Shown here: in pieces, positions 17,172 to 25,818 of the stretch
How positions within the stretch are numbered: position 1 is the first letter of the stretch
Layout of the letters: each line of letters begins with the position of its first letter
NCBI GenBank assembly: GCA_900100325.1
Contig: LT629697.1
Coordinates: forward strand, 3,903,423-3,967,422
DNA length: 64,000 nucleotides
Source: Frankineae bacterium MT45
GTDB taxonomy: Bacteria > Actinomycetota > Actinomycetes > Mycobacteriales > Jatrophihabitantaceae
Reading direction: 5' to 3'
Translations under genes and position numbers: made by a program
Notes under the pieces: model-generated
The model's input: only the letters and a program-made list of their open reading frames with translations
What the model was told of the DNA's origin: nothing
Databases searched by the model: none

Positions 17172-18778
17172 GACTGGAAGACCGTGCGGCCGCCGACGAC
17201 GGTCCGCAGCACCTCGGCCTGCAGCAACTCCTCGACGGGCCGCTGAAAGATGTTGCGATCCAGCACGACGAAATCGGCATACAGACCGGCGGCAAGGTGA
17301 CCGAACTGGTTCTCCGAACGACACGCCCAAGCCGAATCATGCGTCGCGTGCCGGATTGCGTCGGCCAGCGGAAGGGCGAACCGCTCGACATTGGGCTCGA
17401 GCGACGAGTCGAACGCTGACCGACGAGTTGCGGCGACGTACATGTTCGGCAGCGGCTCGTGCGGCGCCGTCGGCGAGTCGGTGCCGAATGCCAGCAGCGC
17501 GCCCGCCTCGACCATCTCCGGCCAGGGGAATCCGCGCTCGACGCGCTCGTCGCCCAACATTTCGCGCCAGTTGGCCTGGATGGCCGGATCAGCGTGGACC
17601 GGCTGCATGCTCGCCGTGATGCCTAGGGCGGCTAGCCGCTCGATGTCCGCGCGTTCGGCAACCTCGAGGTGCTCGATGCGATGGCGGCGAGGCCGGGGTC
17701 CGTTCTGGCTCACCGCGTACTCGACTGCGGCGATCGCTACGCGGATCGCCTCGTCGCCGATGGCATGCATCGCAACTTGTAGACCGGCTGCATCGGCAGC
17801 GGCAACGACCGGAGCCAGCTCATCGAGGTCCCACATCGGCGCTGGCAGCGAGCCGTCTGCGTAGGGCTTGCCGAGCGCCGCTGTGCACCCGTCGACGGTT
17901 CCGTCGACAATGATCTTGATGCCGGTGACCCGCAGCCATTCGGAGTCCTGGGCGGCGGCGAGTTCAGCTGCGCGGGCGACGTGCGCGAGATTGACGGCGG
18001 GGTCAGCGTCACGGTGAACGACCCAGTGAGCCACCAGCCGAGCGGTGAGCGTCCCAGCCTGCTCGGCGCGTTGCATCGCAGCCAGGCTTTGCTCGTCCAA
18101 GCCCATGTCGATTGCCGCAGTTACGCCGGACCGGCGATACTCCTCCAGCGCTCTGGCCAGTTGCCGATCACGGTCGGCGTCGGTCTCGAGACCAGACAGT
18201 AGTGGCCATACCAGTTGCGAGACCGCGGTCTCGTCGATGTGCCCTGTCGCCTCACCCGTCACTGAGTCGCGCACGATCCTGCCGCCGGCCGGGTCGGGAG
18301 TCTGGTCATCGATGCCGAGTTCGATCAGGGCCGCCGAGTTGACCCACACCGAGTGAAAGTCCATCGCTTGGGCGTAGACGGGCCGATCGGGAACGACGGC
18401 GTCCAGCATCTCGCGGGTCGGGTTGCCGCCAACCGCGGCGTGCAACCAGCCGAAGGCGCGAACGCGCTGGGCATCCGGGTTGGCCGCCGCCCACGAGGCG
18501 ATGCTCTCCTGGATGGACTTGAGGTCAGGTGCCGTCACCAGGTTGGCCTGAGTGCGCGATTCGCCGCTCATCAACACGTGGGCATGGCCGTCCACGAAGC
18601 CCGGAACTACCAAGGCGCCGCCGAGGTCGATCTCGACGCAATCGCTCGGTGCGATCCGGCGTGCGGTCTCGATGTCACCGACATAGCTGATGAACTCGCC
18701 GGTAACTACGATCGCCTCGGCCCAGGCCCGCCGGCCGGCCGTGAAGACCACCGCGTTTGTGTACAACTGTGTCGCCAA
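17168..18778 (-). CDS. YtcJ-like metal-dependent amidohydrolase
   Basis: 536 residues, amidohydrolase superfamily (Amidohydro_3). Metal ligands: HAH in VPGFVDGHAHVLMSGE near residue 63, IKIIVDGTVDG and MHAIGDEA near residue 330, IEHLEVAE near 360, and the Asp in AFGTDSPTAPHEPLP near 455. N- and C-terminal strands form the accessory beta-sandwich. No signal peptide, so cytoplasmic. First gene of the operon with a peptide-type ABC importer, so its product likely hydrolyses an amide, carbamate or cyclic compound brought in by that importer. The natural substrate of YtcJ-like enzymes is generally unknown. Confidence 0.9.
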   Translation of the reverse strand: MATQLYTNAVVFTAGRRAWAEAIVVTGEFISYVGDIETARRIAPSDCVEIDLGGALVVPGFVDGHAHVLMSGESRTQANLVTAPDLKSIQESIASWAAANPDAQRVRAFGWLHAAVGGNPTREMLDAVVPDRPVYAQAMDFHSVWVNSAALIELGIDDQTPDPAGGRIVRDSVTGEATGHIDETAVSQLVWPLLSGLETDADRDRQLARALEEYRRSGVTAAIDMGLDEQSLAAMQRAEQAGTLTARLVAHWVVHRDADPAVNLAHVARAAELAAAQDSEWLRVTGIKIIVDGTVDGCTAALGKPYADGSLPAPMWDLDELAPVVAAADAAGLQVAMHAIGDEAIRVAIAAVEYAVSQNGPRPRRHRIEHLEVAERADIERLAALGITASMQPVHADPAIQANWREMLGDERVERGFPWPEMVEAGALLAFGTDSPTAPHEPLPNMYVAATRRSAFDSSLEPNVERFALPLADAIRHATHDSAWACRSENQFGHLAAGLYADFVVLDRNIFQRPVEELLQAEVLRTVVGGRTVFQS

Positions 18779-18885
18779 GATCCGCTCCTAGGGGGGAATA
18801 CAGCAGAAAACAAGGGAGATCACGTCGCAGCAGCCGAAGTCTCTAGTTCGTCCAGTCGACCTCGGAGGCTGACGAGTACGGGAAA

Positions 18886-18935
18886 TGTAACAGCCGTCAC
18901 TACAATTGGCAATGCGAGTGACAATTACCGTGACA
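18886..18935. promoter_or_regulatory. Nested inverted repeats ahead of the amidohydrolase-importer operon
   Basis: The inner pair GTCACT (18896-18901) / AGTGAC (18917-18922) is enclosed by TGTAAC (18886-18891) / GTGACA (18930-18935, one mismatch). The symmetry and position, about 110 bases before the operon start, fit an operator. The AT-richer centre ACAATTGGCAATG stands out from its GC-rich surroundings. The rest of 18779-19068 shows no gene. Confidence 0.45.
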
Positions 18936-19068
18936 TGCGTCTGGCCGGCGCGTTGCTCGACACCTCACCCACCCGGTGGGGCGTCCACGATGGAGAAGCC
19001 GCGGCGAGCTCCGCGAAGTTGTGCTGCTCGACAAACTCGCTGCGGCTACCGGCAATAGCCGGCCGCGC

Positions 19069-20316
19069 CTATGGACGCAGCAGTGAGCACTGTGACGGCG
19101 GAAGGCCAAGCTCGACGTGTATCAGCGCCGAGGCCGCGGTTCGCCTGTCCAGCGCGTCGGTCTCTTCGCTGCGGTGATCGCGAAGGTAGCTGGACTCTCC
19201 GAGGGCGTCGGTGAGGATCGTGTCGTAGTTGCCCACGGCAGTCGCCAGTTGCTTTTCGGTCGCGGCGGCCGGAGACGTAAACGTGATCGCGGCCAACTTA
19301 CTCAAGTAGATCTGGTCAGCAGCCACCTCACCACCCAAGTCTCTGTTGGCGATCTGCCCGGGATGAGCGGCGAGGGAGGCATCGACGCGCAGCCAGGAGG
19401 GCATCGCGGCCGCCACCGCAGCGAGGTAACCGGTCGCCGCAGCCGTCGGCGCCGCGGTGGGAGCATCCCCCGGTTGACAGCCAGAACCCGACGCAAAATC
19501 AGGGGTTCCCGCGGGGGTTCCCGCCGACTGCACCGGGGCAGAACGGGAGACGTGATACAGGATCGATCCCACGACGGCAGCGGTTACCAAGCCCGATGAC
19601 ACCGCCACGGCCAGGATCAGAGCGGGTCGGCGACGCACAGGCCGCGGGGCATCGTGCACTCCGAACGCGCCACCGAGACGGGCCTCCCCGGCGTCATTCA
19701 CAGTCATCATCGGGTTGGACGATGCACGCGACCGCAGCGCGTCACGCAGCATCGGACTGTCCAAGTAGCGGCCGCGGCGCCCGTCACCGAACCTGATCGT
19801 CCACGTGGCTCCGGAACGGGTGCGCGCATACGACGCGCCGGCCACAGCCTCGCTCGGGCGCAAGTCGCCGAAGCGGTGACGGCGCCGGCGTCCGGTCGCG
19901 ATGACCAGCAGCGTCACGAAGACGCACGCTGCGCCACCCCCGACTGTGACGTGAAGCCACCGGTCGCTGCGGCCACTGCGCCACGTCTGCTGGGTCATCA
20001 CCTTCCGCGGGTCGGCCCGGTTGTAGACCAACGCATCGCCGACCGACACGCCCCCGTTGGATCCCTGCAGCGGCTCGCGGTAGAGCGTCGTGGCGACGGA
20101 ATAGCCCACAATTGTCGAGCATCTTTCGCACCCCTGGTGCACCGAAAATGTGATGGCCCGGCCGGGGTCGGCACCGAGGCGGTGAGCAGCCACCGCGTCG
20201 CTGGCCGGGACCACGATCGCCAGTACTGATATCAGGTAGACAGCGACGCAGGCCACCGCGGCCCAGGCACGCCGCGCCATCGCGTAACTGGCGATCGTCG
20301 GCGGCGGCTGCGTCAC
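19069..20316 (-). CDS. Hypothetical multi-pass membrane protein
   Basis: 415 residues. Three hydrophobic segments: about residues 15-40 (AAVACVAVYLISVLAIVVPA), 125-142 (AACVFVTLLVIATG) and 232-252 (ALILAVAVSSGLVTAAVVGSIL). A Cys pair CERC sits in the first exported loop, and an exported C-terminal domain of about 150 residues contains further Cys. A basic cytoplasmic region lies between segments 2 and 3. No recognised family. The C-terminal domain is helical and Ala-rich. A diguanylate cyclase lies just upstream on the same strand (94 bases), possibly co-transcribed. Confidence 0.65.
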   Translation of the reverse strand: MTQPPPTIASYAMARRAWAAVACVAVYLISVLAIVVPASDAVAAHRLGADPGRAITFSVHQGCERCSTIVGYSVATTLYREPLQGSNGGVSVGDALVYNRADPRKVMTQQTWRSGRSDRWLHVTVGGGAACVFVTLLVIATGRRRRHRFGDLRPSEAVAGASYARTRSGATWTIRFGDGRRGRYLDSPMLRDALRSRASSNPMMTVNDAGEARLGGAFGVHDAPRPVRRRPALILAVAVSSGLVTAAVVGSILYHVSRSAPVQSAGTPAGTPDFASGSGCQPGDAPTAAPTAAATGYLAAVAAAMPSWLRVDASLAAHPGQIANRDLGGEVAADQIYLSKLAAITFTSPAAATEKQLATAVGNYDTILTDALGESSYLRDHRSEETDALDRRTAASALIHVELGLPPSQCSLLRP

Positions 20317-20410
20317 CGCACGAACCTACATTGCGCGCTGTATGGCACTGCTGCGAGGACCGGCAGCGCCGACGCGACCGTCTAGCTGACGACTGCGGCA
20401 GTCGTCCTGC

Positions 20411-21481
20411 TCATTGATCGGCGAAGATGAGCGAATCGCCCACAGCACGTTCCAGCGCGGCCGACTTCTGGTGCGCGGTGCCGAATGCGACCGTGGCTGC
20501 TCTGCCGTTGTTCTTGGCGAGATACAGCGCACTGTCGGCCCGGCTGACCAGGTTCGTCTGGGAGTCGCCCTCGCAGAACTGGGCCACGCCGGCCGAGCAG
20601 CCGATGTGCGGTCGGGCGAGTTCGCGGAGTTTGTCGGCGACGACGGCGGCTTGGTCGGCGGTGTGTCCGGGCAGGAGGAGGGCGAACTCGTCGCCACCGA
20701 GGCGGCACAACACGTTCCCCTTGGTGTACTTCTTCCACGCTGAGGTGACCGCCTGCAGTACCTGGTCACCGACGGCGTGGCCTCCGGTGTCGTTGATCTC
20801 CTTGAAGCCGTCGAAGTCCAACAACACCACCGACAGCGGCGCTCCCGTGCGGATCGAAGACAGCATCGCGTGCCCGAGGCGCGCGTCGAATCGGCGGCGG
20901 TTGCCGAGACCAGTGAGCGCGTCTCGATCAGCAGTATTTGCGACGAGCGTGAGCAGGTGCACGGTGGTGGCTACGAGCAGTATCGATCCCTGACCGATGA
21001 TGACGTCGGTCTCATGCAAGTCAACTGCCGAGAAGGTCACGTAGGAGCAGACCTCGATGAAGACCAGTTGTAGTAGTGCTCGCGACCAGGAGAAGAAGAA
21101 CGCGCTCCCGATCGCCGGGAAGAGGTAGAGAAAAGACAGGTTGATCGAAGCGGCACCGCCACCGCGCAAGTAGGCCGCCGTCGAGATCAGGATCGTCCCA
21201 ATGGGCAAGATCAATTGATACAGACCGCAGCGCAAGTGTCGCCCGAGTACGGCGAGCGTGACACCGCCGACGACGCAGAGTAGAGCAAGCCCCAGAATCG
21301 CCAGGGAATGCTGGGCGTTGCTTGGACCAAGGGCAACGGAGATGGCGGCAAGGATTCCACAAGCGAGGAAGGCGCCGCCCGTCGCGAGCGCGAACAGGCG
21401 TCGGGTTCCGATCGGCGGACGGTGACTCGCACCGGCCCACACCTGCTGGACGCGGTCGAGCCGGGTCGTTCCCGCGCTCAT
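20411..21481 (-). CDS. Membrane-anchored diguanylate cyclase (GGDEF)
   Basis: 356 residues. About six membrane segments in residues 28-175 are followed by a GGDEF domain. The domain opens with DALTGLGNRRRFDARL, has the metal site in VVLLDFDGFKEIND, and the active-site loop is LGGDEFAL, the intact sequence expected for catalysis. The RxxD inhibitory site is not obvious at the usual position. No EAL domain. Synthesises cyclic di-GMP. The sensed signal is probably at the membrane. Confidence 0.92.
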   Translation of the reverse strand: MSAGTTRLDRVQQVWAGASHRPPIGTRRLFALATGGAFLACGILAAISVALGPSNAQHSLAILGLALLCVVGGVTLAVLGRHLRCGLYQLILPIGTILISTAAYLRGGGAASINLSFLYLFPAIGSAFFFSWSRALLQLVFIEVCSYVTFSAVDLHETDVIIGQGSILLVATTVHLLTLVANTADRDALTGLGNRRRFDARLGHAMLSSIRTGAPLSVVLLDFDGFKEINDTGGHAVGDQVLQAVTSAWKKYTKGNVLCRLGGDEFALLLPGHTADQAAVVADKLRELARPHIGCSAGVAQFCEGDSQTNLVSRADSALYLAKNNGRAATVAFGTAHQKSAALERAVGDSLIFADQ

Positions 21482-21684
21482 GAGCCGAGACGCTTAGGCG
21501 CACACTCGCGGCTTAGCTCCATTTTGTGACACTCCATGTCTCCGTCGGCATCGCTCCGCGACACCCTGTCTCGACAATTAGTACGCCAATATGGGTCAAA
21601 TTTCCTGGTGAGATGGGCCTTGATCCCGGCCGCCAACGAAATTTGGCGCCTCAATTCCGGCCGAGAAAACTACCGCCGGTGATA

Positions 21685-21700
21685 ACCGGCATTAGCCGGT
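21685..21700. terminator. Short hairpin over the ankyrin gene stop
   Basis: ACCGGC-ATTA-GCCGGT, six-base stem and four-base loop, spanning the TAA stop at 21692. A weak terminator candidate. The surrounding 21482-21691 contains no gene. Confidence 0.35.
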
Positions 21701-23206
21701 ACTGAACGTACGCAACAGCTCGGCTATCTCCGGTTGACTGAAGTGCTCGGCCCAGCCGAGCGGGGTGGCGTCGAACCGCTTGTCGGTCAACGTGACGTCG
21801 GCACCGAGTCGAAGCAAGCTCTTCACCAGCTCGAGGTCACCGTCACCGGCGGCGACGTGCAGCGCTGTCTCCCACCGTTGTTCGATCGGAGTGTCACCGC
21901 GCCCGAAGGCGTTAACGTCGAATCCGACGCCGACGAGAAGCTCAACGGCGCCGGCGACGCCCTGGCTCGCGGCCCAGACAACCAGCCCGGGGCGAGCCGC
22001 GCGGGCCAACGCGATCACCGACTCCGGCGTCGAGTGCACCGCCTCGGTGTCAGCGGCCATGGCGGCGGCAACGAAGGCCGCGACTGCGTCCAGGCTCGGC
22101 TCGTCGGCCCCGAGATCGCGCAACAGGGCCGCCATCGCCCGGTTGCCGCTCAGCAGGGCCGCCTCAATCGGCGCCATCGCCCCGGTGTTCCGAGACCAGC
22201 TGGGCGCCTCCTTAACCGCATTGACATCCACGCCGTGCTCGGCCAACAACACGACCCGCTCACGCTGATCGTGGGTAACCGCCCAGTGCAGCAGGTTGTT
22301 CAGCATCACCGCCGGAGCGTCGAGCTGATCACCGAGCAGGCGATGCCAGACCCCGCCCTGGCCTCGCCCGAGCCCAAAATCGAAGAGCAGCCGAAGATGG
22401 TCGTCGTTGGGGTTGAACATCCGGTTGTACAGTGCCTGCCCGTCGTTCGGATCGGCGCCGGCCTCCAGCAGCAGCCGGGCGAGCGGGATCTCGTACTGGT
22501 GGGCCGGGCGCTGAGCATCAGCCGAGCCGAAGACGCCCGTGAGGATTGTGAACGGTGTCGGCAGGCCGAGGAAGAAGCGCCCGTCGTTCGGGTCGGCGCC
22601 AGCCTCGATGAGTAGCGCCGCAGTGGCCAACACCGACGTCTCGTCTCGCGCTTGTTCGAGCTGACGCTCGGGCCAGCCGTCGTGACGCGAGTACGTCAGA
22701 TACATCAGTGGCGACCAGTTGTACGGCCCGCAACGACTCTGCGCCGCCGTCGGGTTCACGGCGAGCAGCCGGCGGGCTGCCTCGACGTCGGCGCAGACGG
22801 CGGCCACCGCCAGATCATGCTTCGGCAACTCAGGATTCGCGGCCAGTAGTGCCGCAGCCTCGACCCGCCGTGCCGGTTCGTCCTCGGTGAAATTGAGGCA
22901 GGCCAGCCGCAGGAAGCGCGCACCGACACTCTGCTTCTCAGACGCCGGCGGCAGTACCCACGAACGCGCACTGATCACCTCGACATGTCGGCACAGAGCG
23001 GCCCAGCTGGCGAAGCGGTAGTGACGGGCCACAACGATCTGCGCCAATTGCAAGGGGAAAGTCTCTGCGGTCGGGTCACCGGAGTAGTGCTCGGCGACCA
23101 GGGCGAGCGCCCGCGGCTCGCCCCGACGAACTGCGCGCTGCAGTTCCCGGGCCTGTTTGCGGAGCTGGTCGAGATTCGGCTGCTCAGGCAGCGGAGCGGT
23201 CGGCAC
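21692..23206 (-). CDS. Ankyrin-repeat protein
   Basis: About 504 residues. Several ankyrin repeats: ALLIEAGADPNDG, RLLLEAGADPNDG, LLAEHGVDVNAV, LLRDLGADEPS and a final pair ALHVAAGDGDLELVKSLLRLGADVTLTD. The N-terminal region QPNLDQLRKQARELQRAVRRG is a recurrent opening in bacterial ankyrin proteins of this class. No signal peptide. The GTG at 23206 is used, because AAGGAG stands seven to eight bases upstream. The open frame continues to 23278 without a good site. Probably a protein-binding scaffold, partner unknown. Confidence 0.87.
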   Translation of the reverse strand: MPTAPLPEQPNLDQLRKQARELQRAVRRGEPRALALVAEHYSGDPTAETFPLQLAQIVVARHYRFASWAALCRHVEVISARSWVLPPASEKQSVGARFLRLACLNFTEDEPARRVEAAALLAANPELPKHDLAVAAVCADVEAARRLLAVNPTAAQSRCGPYNWSPLMYLTYSRHDGWPERQLEQARDETSVLATAALLIEAGADPNDGRFFLGLPTPFTILTGVFGSADAQRPAHQYEIPLARLLLEAGADPNDGQALYNRMFNPNDDHLRLLFDFGLGRGQGGVWHRLLGDQLDAPAVMLNNLLHWAVTHDQRERVVLLAEHGVDVNAVKEAPSWSRNTGAMAPIEAALLSGNRAMAALLRDLGADEPSLDAVAAFVAAAMAADTEAVHSTPESVIALARAARPGLVVWAASQGVAGAVELLVGVGFDVNAFGRGDTPIEQRWETALHVAAGDGDLELVKSLLRLGADVTLTDKRFDATPLGWAEHFSQPEIAELLRTFSTG

Positions 23207-23333
23207 GGTGAACTCCTTCCGTCTCCCGGGAGTCCGCGGCGCCGGGCGAAAGGAGGTGGTAGACGCGAAACGACTCAACCTCGAAACCAGGTGGGCTCTG
23301 CCCTTCCCGCGGACTCGGTGGCGACCTGATCGC

Positions 23334-23358
23334 CGCTTTGATCCTAGATTATCAAGCG
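23334..23358. promoter_or_regulatory. Inverted repeat upstream of the ankyrin gene
   Basis: CGCTTTGAT / ATCAAGCG (one base bulged) around CCTAGATT. It is an AT-rich island 130 bases ahead of the ankyrin start and about 60 bases from the divergent side of the SRPBCC stop. Either an operator or a terminator for the SRPBCC unit upstream. Confidence 0.35.
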
Positions 23359-23415
23359 GACGACGTTCGGATAGCCAATCGGAGTAGCTTCGGGGTCGCA
23401 GTGTCCAGTGCCGGC

Positions 23416-23853
23416 TCAGGCAGCCAATTCGTTCAGCACGGCGGCCAGTTGCCGCTCGGTGTCGTTCCCGATCTTCTCGAAGACGAGCTTGATTGCTGGG
23501 GATGCGAGCTTGGCCAGGCCATGCATCTCAATGTTGGCGTGGTAGGTCAGCTCGCTGCCGGTCCCGGCGGGCCGGACGGTGATGGTGTCGGTCGAGGTGG
23601 CGGTGTCGTTCTCTCCTACAAAGACGAGGTGATCGGCTGACCGCTCCGCCAGCCGATAGGTCAGCTCGGTCCCGATCCCGGCAATCTTGGAGACGTTGTG
23701 CCAGGTCGACCCGACGACGACTGGGCCCTCATCCTGACGAGTGCAGGTCTCGGTCCCGGGATCCCACGCCTCCGCATGGCTGAAATCCTGCAAGTACTCC
23801 AGCACGGCCGAAGGGGCGACGTCCACAGTGAAGGTTCGTTCAATCGATGGCAC
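23416..23853 (-). CDS. SRPBCC-family protein
   Basis: 145 residues with the Bet v 1/START-like pattern: an opening strand ERTFTVDVAP, helix SAVLEYLQDFSHAEAWDPG, alternating strands (STWHNVSKIAGIGTELTYRL) and a long C-terminal helix (SPAIKLVFEKIGNDTERQLAAVLNELA). Likely binds a hydrophobic ligand. The GTG at 23853 has AAGGAG five bases upstream, so the longer frame to 24249 is rejected. Confidence 0.85.
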   Translation of the reverse strand: MPSIERTFTVDVAPSAVLEYLQDFSHAEAWDPGTETCTRQDEGPVVVGSTWHNVSKIAGIGTELTYRLAERSADHLVFVGENDTATSTDTITVRPAGTGSELTYHANIEMHGLAKLASPAIKLVFEKIGNDTERQLAAVLNELAA

Positions 23854-24037
23854 TGGATCTCCTTGATAGCGGTTACTTCGTTTGTACCCACGCTGAGCGC
23901 GAAATCTCATGGCGGGGGCGTCAGCATCCACCTTCTCCGATATCGCGCCAGCCATTACATATCCCTGATGTTCGCTGAATCGTTGCTTGGCATCCCGCTC
24001 GCATGCTGGATCGACATGACAGACAAGAGGAGGCGCC

Positions 24038-25108
24038 ATGAGCGGGGTTCGCGCGTTGCGTTGGTTTGGCGGTTCACGCCGCCGAGCGGTCATCGGGGGT
24101 GGGGTGCTAGGCGGGCTAGCCCTCGCCGCGGGCCTGATCGCGACAGCGATCGCCAGTCCTGCGTCGCCCTCGACGGCGGTTAGATCGTCATCGGCCCTCG
24201 TTGCCGGCTCGGCTGCACTTCCCTCTACCGCAGGTTTTCCGTCGGGCACCGGGCAGCCGGGGATCTTTACCGATCGTTGCGGCTTTAGTCATGAAGCAGC
24301 TGATGATCCAATACTCGCCCCGAACGCTCCTGGCACTGCGATGCACCATGACTTCTACGGAAATACCACGACCTCGGCCACTTCGTCCGCGGCTTCCCTC
24401 GTCGACGGCCCTACGACCTGCACGACGAGCGCGGATTCGTCGGCCTATTGGACGCCTGTTCTGTATCAGAACGGGACTGCGCTCACCCCCGGTCCTGCGT
24501 TGATCTACTGGCGTAGACCAGCTCGGGACACTGCCTCGGTCCAGACCATCCCAACAGGTCTGCAGATGATTGCTGGCAACGAGTCAGCGACCGAGCCGCA
24601 GTCGACAACCGTCACCGCCTGGACGTGTGCCAATCAGACTGGCATGGCGAAGGCAACGAGCGTGCCTCACGACTGCGCCGCCGGCTCGGACCTCAGGCTC
24701 GTCGTGACGTTCCCGTCGTGCTGGGACGGCCACACACTCTCCGGTGCTGGTCAGGGCAACGTCGTGTACCGGCTGAAGACGGGCTGCCCCAGTTCGCATC
24801 CCGTCCAGATTCCGCAGATCGTGTTCCACGTCAACTACCCGACTTCGAGCGCTGCCGGCCTGACCGTGTCGATGACGCCGACGATGCAAGGGTCGACCAA
24901 CACCGAACACGTCGACTTCATCAACGGATGGAATGAGCGCATCCTGACCGCTGACGTGGCCGCTTGCGTGGCCACGTCAACCCGCTGCGGGCCCGTAACC
25001 GGAACCACGGCAACTCCCCAGGGCCCGAAGGCTGCGACCCGGCGCAGCAGGTCCCCGCGCCGCACCGCCGATCATGATCCGGGCGTCCCCCAAACAACGA
25101 CGAGCTGA
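24038..25108 (+). CDS. Secreted DUF1996-domain protein
   Basis: 356 residues. Signal region with membrane helix VIGGGVLGGLALAAGLIATAIASPA, then a DUF1996-type domain. Recognisable elements are TAMHHDFYGNTTTSA, TTCTTSADSSAYWTPVLYQNG, FPSCWDGHTLSG and NIPQIVFHVNY-like, with conserved His, Cys and Trp residues. DUF1996 is best known from fungal secreted proteins and occurs in actinobacteria. Its activity is unknown. A basic C-terminal tail (RRSRSPRRTADH) is atypical and may be a read-through of low-complexity DNA. The ATG is preceded by GAGGCGCC. Confidence 0.82.
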   Translation: MSGVRALRWFGGSRRRAVIGGGVLGGLALAAGLIATAIASPASPSTAVRSSSALVAGSAALPSTAGFPSGTGQPGIFTDRCGFSHEAADDPILAPNAPGTAMHHDFYGNTTTSATSSAASLVDGPTTCTTSADSSAYWTPVLYQNGTALTPGPALIYWRRPARDTASVQTIPTGLQMIAGNESATEPQSTTVTAWTCANQTGMAKATSVPHDCAAGSDLRLVVTFPSCWDGHTLSGAGQGNVVYRLKTGCPSSHPVQIPQIVFHVNYPTSSAAGLTVSMTPTMQGSTNTEHVDFINGWNERILTADVAACVATSTRCGPVTGTTATPQGPKAATRRSRSPRRTADHDPGVPQTTTS

Positions 25109-25283
25109 TTCGACCGGCGTCGCCGCCAGCGAGTTCGTGCCCGACACGACACCAACACCATTGCTCGTCGTCGTACGAAGCGGGTGCGGACGGATTGGTG
25201 TTCGAAGTCGCGCGTGCGTGGGTAGAACATTCGCACCTGCGGGGGCCGTCGTGTGCGTCCCTGCCCAGAGTCCGGGAGTGGAT

Positions 25284-25700
25284 ATGACAAACGACGCCTA
25301 CCGAACGCCGACGCAGCAGGACCGGACCATCCCGGCTTCCGCGCCGACAACCGCCCGGCGTGGTTCCGGAATGGCCACCGCAGCGTTGGTGCTCGGTATT
25401 CTCGCGCTGGTGACGTGCTGGACTGTCATAGGCGGCTTGATATTGGGAGTTCTCGCGGTCATATTCGGCACGGTGGCCGCTCGCCGCGCGGGTCGGGGCG
25501 AAGCTGACGGACGCGGCCGAGCAATCGCCGGCGTTGTCACAGGTGTGCTCGGCGTAGTGCTGGCTGTGGGGCTAATCGTATTCGGGGTGAGCCTGTTGAA
25601 TTCGCCGAAGGTGAAGAACCTCGAAAGCTGCCTCAAGAGCGCTGGCAATAACCAAGCCGCCGTTCAGCAGTGCCAAACCCAGTACAAGAACAGCAACTAA
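25284..25700 (+). CDS. DUF4190-domain small membrane protein
   Basis: About 138 residues. A polar N-terminus is followed by the DUF4190 hallmark GMATAALVLGILALVTCWTVIGGLILGVLAVIFGTVAARRAGRGEADGRGRAIAGVVTGVLGVVLAVGL (described: two hydrophobic hairpins separated by RRAGRGE). The C-terminus is polar with two Cys (SCLKS, QCQTQ). The ATG at 25284 follows GGGAG with a six-base gap. Function unknown. The same domain is fused to the caspase-like protein at 40417-42009. Confidence 0.8.
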   Translation: MTNDAYRTPTQQDRTIPASAPTTARRGSGMATAALVLGILALVTCWTVIGGLILGVLAVIFGTVAARRAGRGEADGRGRAIAGVVTGVLGVVLAVGLIVFGVSLLNSPKVKNLESCLKSAGNNQAAVQQCQTQYKNSN

Positions 25701-25818
25701 AGGCCACGATCACCCCGCTCGACCGGTGTGACCTGGTTTCGCGAGCGACTACTCGGCAACCCGGCTTGAGCTATGCGACCTGGATGGCAGTCGGCAGGTT
25801 GATCCTTCGGCCGCATCA

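Noticed and set aside
23854-24249. N-terminal extension of the SRPBCC protein
   Set aside because: The GTG at 23853 has a good ribosome site and begins the conserved fold. The extension is not protein-like.
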